From: Erythrocercus mccallii
Taxonomy: Eukaryota > Chordata > Aves > Passeriformes > Dicruridae
Direction of reading: 5' to 3'
DNA length: 64,000 nt
Assembly (NCBI GenBank): GCA_013397435.1
Contig: VZRG01000761.1
Span: 239,492-303,491, forward strand
Part shown: piece by piece, positions 60,348 through 64,000 of the stretch
Position numbering within the stretch: the stretch's first letter is position 1
Layout: every line of letters begins with the position of its first letter
Position numbers and translations under genes: made by a program
Notes under the pieces: generated by a model
What the model was told of the DNA's origin: nothing
The model's database searches: none
The model's input: the letters and a program-made list of their open reading frames with translations, nothing else

Positions 60348-60488
60348 AACCACAGAATGGTTAAGCTTGTTATGGACCACTGGAAGTCATCTAGTCCAAC
60401 CTCTCCACTCAAGCAGGATCCCCTAGAGCATGTTGTTCAGGATTGTGTCCAGACAACTTTTTATTGTCTCCAGAGAAGGCAACCCCAC
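60348..60488 (-). mobile_element. CR1 LINE, 3' end fragment
   Basis: The plus strand reads ACCACAGAATGGTTAAG, GGAAGTCATCTAGTCCAACC, CTCAAGCAGGATCCCCTAGAG, GGATTGTGTCCAGACAAC and TGTCTCCAGAGAAGGCAACC. This is the reversed CR1 3' end, about 140 bp, 5'-truncated and diverged. Confidence 0.88.
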
Positions 60489-63400
60489 AAACTCAAGTCA
60501 GTAGTGCTAAAACCTTGATACCGTATTGCCCCACAGTAAGCATTTGGTGTCATTGGAGAGTTACTCCTATTTTTTCACTGGTCAATTTTTAAACTTTTGA
60601 CATAAAATGAACTCTAGGGACTTAGAGAACTCAAAAAGGGAGAAAATAAGATAAATTTATTTTGAGTAGATCTCTGCAAGATGTTGCCTGCCAGGAAGAA
60701 AGGCAGTGCTTTGTTCCAACAGACATGACAGTAGTTGCTTCCCAATGGCAGAGGGAGCCTACTAGTCTTGCTAAGCATATGGCATGTTATTCCACCCATC
60801 TTCATGTCACTATACATTACCCACTCAAGGTCTTAGACTAGAGGCATTTTGAAATAAAGTTAGATTCGAGCTTAGTGACCAGATCTAAGCAGCATAGCAA
60901 AACTTTACTTTGCCAGGCAAGGTGCTACTCTTCAAACAGCTTTTATCTTGCAGTATTTAAAGCTGCTTACAAAGTTAGACTGAATCCTGAGGGAGGCAGG
61001 CCAACAAGGAAAACACAGGCAAGATGCTTAAATATAAAACTCTGCACAACAGTGCAGCCCACAGCCTACAACTGGTCTCACCTGTATTCAAAATAGCACC
61101 AGCACTGCCAGAGCCTGGTGCTTGACCAATGTTCCTTTCACAGCAGGGATGAATATGCACCTGTAGGTGTGATCTTTTGCACCAGGCTTAAGAAATAGGC
61201 TGTGACCATCGAGCTCCCATAGGCACATATTCAGACACCTGTACACTGAGTTTCAGTCAAATATCTACCCACCAAGTCCCAGTTTGGTAGAATAACAACT
61301 GATGTGGAAACTTCCATTTCTAGAGGCTTTGGAAAACCTGGAGCCGATTTGTTCTCTGAAGTGCTGGGTGACTACAGGGCAGGCAAGTAGAAAGGTCTTA
61401 GTGTCTAAGGCACAAGATTTGCTTTCAGTGGTGCTCCATGAAAAACTCAGTCCAGAGGTTAATGGATGAAGGACAGCTAATGAAGCCCTGCACCAGTTTT
61501 TATACTAGCTCTCAGGTTTTTAAGTTCAGCAGCCCTTTGTGGTTATGCTTTTTCCCAACCTTTTAAAAAGCTGGGAGCACTTCAAATTTCTTCAACAGTA
61601 AAATGTGGAACTCAAGGAAAATAAATCTTACTGCAGTCCTCATTCTAACAGCCTGTAAGGGACATAATGAAAGCCCTCCAGGTACAGTTTCCACACTACA
61701 TCCCAGAACTCAACTGTCAAAATCCAGGCGAGCTCACACAGACAGGTTTCCCTGTTGGCAAACAGGATGCTGAGGAAAGTGGAATGGTTTCCTAGCCAAC
61801 AGTATTCACTAAGCCAATGTTTACCTGGTGTGTTTAGGACAATGCCATAGTCAGAGAAAAATGCAGATGAGCTCTGTTCTCAAGATTTTCCCCAGTTTAT
61901 TCAGTATACCCAAGACAACATACTCCACAAAAAATGGAAACAGTCCATCCTCCCCAAAACTTACACCTCTCCCACCCCTCCCTCAAGGGAAATCATCAGA
62001 AAAGTGCCTTGAGTTAGGAAACCATTCCTGTTAGTGCTTGCCTTGCCTGGCTTGGGAGCATTCATATGCTTTCCTAAACAAGGACGGTTTCTCTCAACTG
62101 GGTTCCTCATCCTGCTGCTTTCTTCAGCAGTGCCTTTGTTTTGTGTCTTTTCAGTTTGGACTAATAATTCACTCAAACAAGCAGATTTTCCACATCAGAT
62201 GAAAACAGAGTCTCCCACATCAGGGTCCCAAACTTGCTGCATAACCAGAATACAACAGAAAGTACTAAACACAGAATAAAACCTTAAGACCATTTTTGAG
62301 ACGACATTGTGGAACAAGCGATTCTAATCCCCTCCCCAGTAATGAGAATGATGACTTATGTAACAAAATTATGAATCATTGATATCTTTTTGTTGTGCCA
62401 CTGTATAATTATTCCTCAAAACATCTCCCTGCATCTGAGCACGGATATTTGGACACCTTTTGACACATCTAAAGGCAAATATATACCAGGAGATGATACC
62501 AAGAGATAAGCCTGTCTAATAAAATACTGCTTTTTACAATAGTCACGACAAGGGAATTATAGGCTGTTGTTTTGTATTTGTTGACCAGAATGTCTTTTAA
62601 CTATTTGTCATTTATTTAAAAAACAATGATCCTCAATTTTAGAGATTCACAGAGGAAATAAGATGACTTGTTTCTCTGAAAAGAAAATTGCCCTGCAGAT
62701 GTAGATGGTCATGCAACCAGTCTGGGGTGACAGCTGGTATTTAAATGGAAAATTAATTCTTCTCAGTCTGTCAAAGCAGGGACCTCATCTTCCAAAGGAA
62801 GTGCGAGATTGCCTAAGACCCTGCATACCATGAAGTCCCTGACAGGAAGAAGAAATGAGTGAGGTGAAACTAGAAATCATCTTTCCCTGCAACTCCCTTG
62901 CAAGCTGTGCTCCCACATGCTCTGGGGTGCGGGGTGCACGCTCTGCAGGTTAGCAGAGGAGTATCATTCATGTAACAATGGTGAGACTTTAAATTTCTGT
63001 AGGCCAGATAAACCCTCACTACTGTAGTACCTGATGTTGCCCCCATCCTTCCAAAGCCCCACTATATCAAAAAGCACTACCAACCAAAACAGAGATAAAC
63101 ATGAGGTCTCAAGGAACTCAGGGCAACCCCTTATGGCTGGACTGCAGCCAGCTTGAGACAAGTCACACAGGAAGCAGCGAGCAGAGCTGGGAAGCAAGCA
63201 CTAGGCACACATATACTGATACACGTGTGCTAGCACTATATTGCACCACCCCTCCCCTTTATTGAAATATTCAATTTACTTTGTCTTCAGGCTCTGTGCT
63301 TCGCCATATGGGGATATTCACCAGGAAAGGAGCCTATGAGCATACATACACAAATACAGGAGCCACGCAGGTGAGCACAGGCAATTTTAAAAGCACACTA

Positions 63401-64000
63401 GGCAGCACGTAGCTTTAACTTGTCAAAAGTCCACCACAGACCATGCTTCATGTTCCTGCCAAAACGATGATCTGGATGCAGATCAGGGGCTCTGACTGCA
63501 GATGTTAGGAGTGCACCATTCCTAACAGATGCATAATCTGATTAAATATGAAATGCAATGATATTGTCAAAACCCATTAATCACTCTTTCAAGACACATT
63601 AACGTAGCCCTAACTGACAGCTGTGATGATTTTAGTGTCTCTACAGGTACTGTTGCTCATCAGAGTTCCCATTGGGTCTCAAAGAAGAAAAGGTATTCAG
63701 TGTGTAGAATATTCTTCAGTGTACAGTACCGATACTGCTTTCATGAAAAGTGTTTGTATTACTTATATACCTGCATCTTCCTCTAGATTATTATCTGATT
63801 CCTATGTACTACTCCTAATCTGCACCTTGTGCAAAAATAGTGATAACTTGCCAAAATATACATGGAGGTTAGAAACAAGCAGCAAGCATGGCAGGTCCGT
63901 AAGAGAGGAGCACAGCAGTAAGAAGAATTCATAGGGCTGCTGTGTCAACCGAGATAGCCTCTCCTTTAGCAGAGGTATCTAAATATCTAGCTTTTTGGCC
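60489..64000. other. Unique non-coding sequence
   Basis: About 3.5 kb to the window end. No gene, transposon or clear regulatory site was recognised. An isolated CACGTG E-box lies at 63222-63227. Confidence 0.5.

Noticed and set aside
1..64000. CRISPR arrays, operons, ribosome binding sites, bacterial or phage genes
   Set aside because: The sequence is eukaryotic (CR1, ERV LTRs, microsatellites); none of these structures was seen.

Overview
This window reads as non-coding DNA from a bird. The evidence is a set of CR1 LINE copies, several ending in the avian-type ATTCTATGATTCTG tail, together with LTRs that resemble avian endogenous retrovirus families. It is AT-rich, shows no CpG island, and no open frame looks like a conserved protein-coding exon. 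The only clearly recognisable coding remnants are broken CR1 ORF2 pieces. A bird with ERVL-type LTRs of this kind is most likely neoavian, possibly a songbird, but the species cannot be fixed from sequence reading alone.

Layout. Region 1-2.4 kb holds two related solo LTRs (809-1499 and 1701-2376). Each has its own 4-bp target duplication, and a 345-bp assembly gap lies wholly inside the first. A third, different LTR lies at about 7.5-8.06 kb, and an ERV-derived segment at about 13.0-13.5 kb. CR1 fragments are scattered on both strands (6.4, 14.5, 22.4, 27.8-28.9, 35.1, 36.0, 53.0 and 60.4 kb). The largest is a 1.1-kb minus-strand copy that still encodes recognisable reverse transcriptase motifs. 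An ERVL-type cluster lies at 40.0-44.5 kb: a 5' LTR fragment, a nearly complete minus-strand LTR, and 384 bp further on a complete plus-strand LTR with a perfect 5-bp target duplication. A possible very old tRNA-derived (MIR-like) SINE lies near 46.4 kb. Together the recognisable repeats cover roughly a tenth of the window, which is usual for a bird.

The rest, more than 55 kb, is unique sequence with no gene I can support. It fits a gene desert or the inside of a very long intron. Some stretches look like regulatory DNA: an RFX X-box with a downstream CRE half-site in an S-X-Y-like order at 19.9 kb, homeodomain-type inverted repeats at 17.76 and 24.75 kb, and perfect palindromes at 31.4 and 56.4 kb. 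Two splice-bounded segments (48.68-48.82 kb on the minus strand, 53.29-53.47 kb on the plus strand) are weak exon candidates. I found no evidence of an undescribed multi-gene system here.
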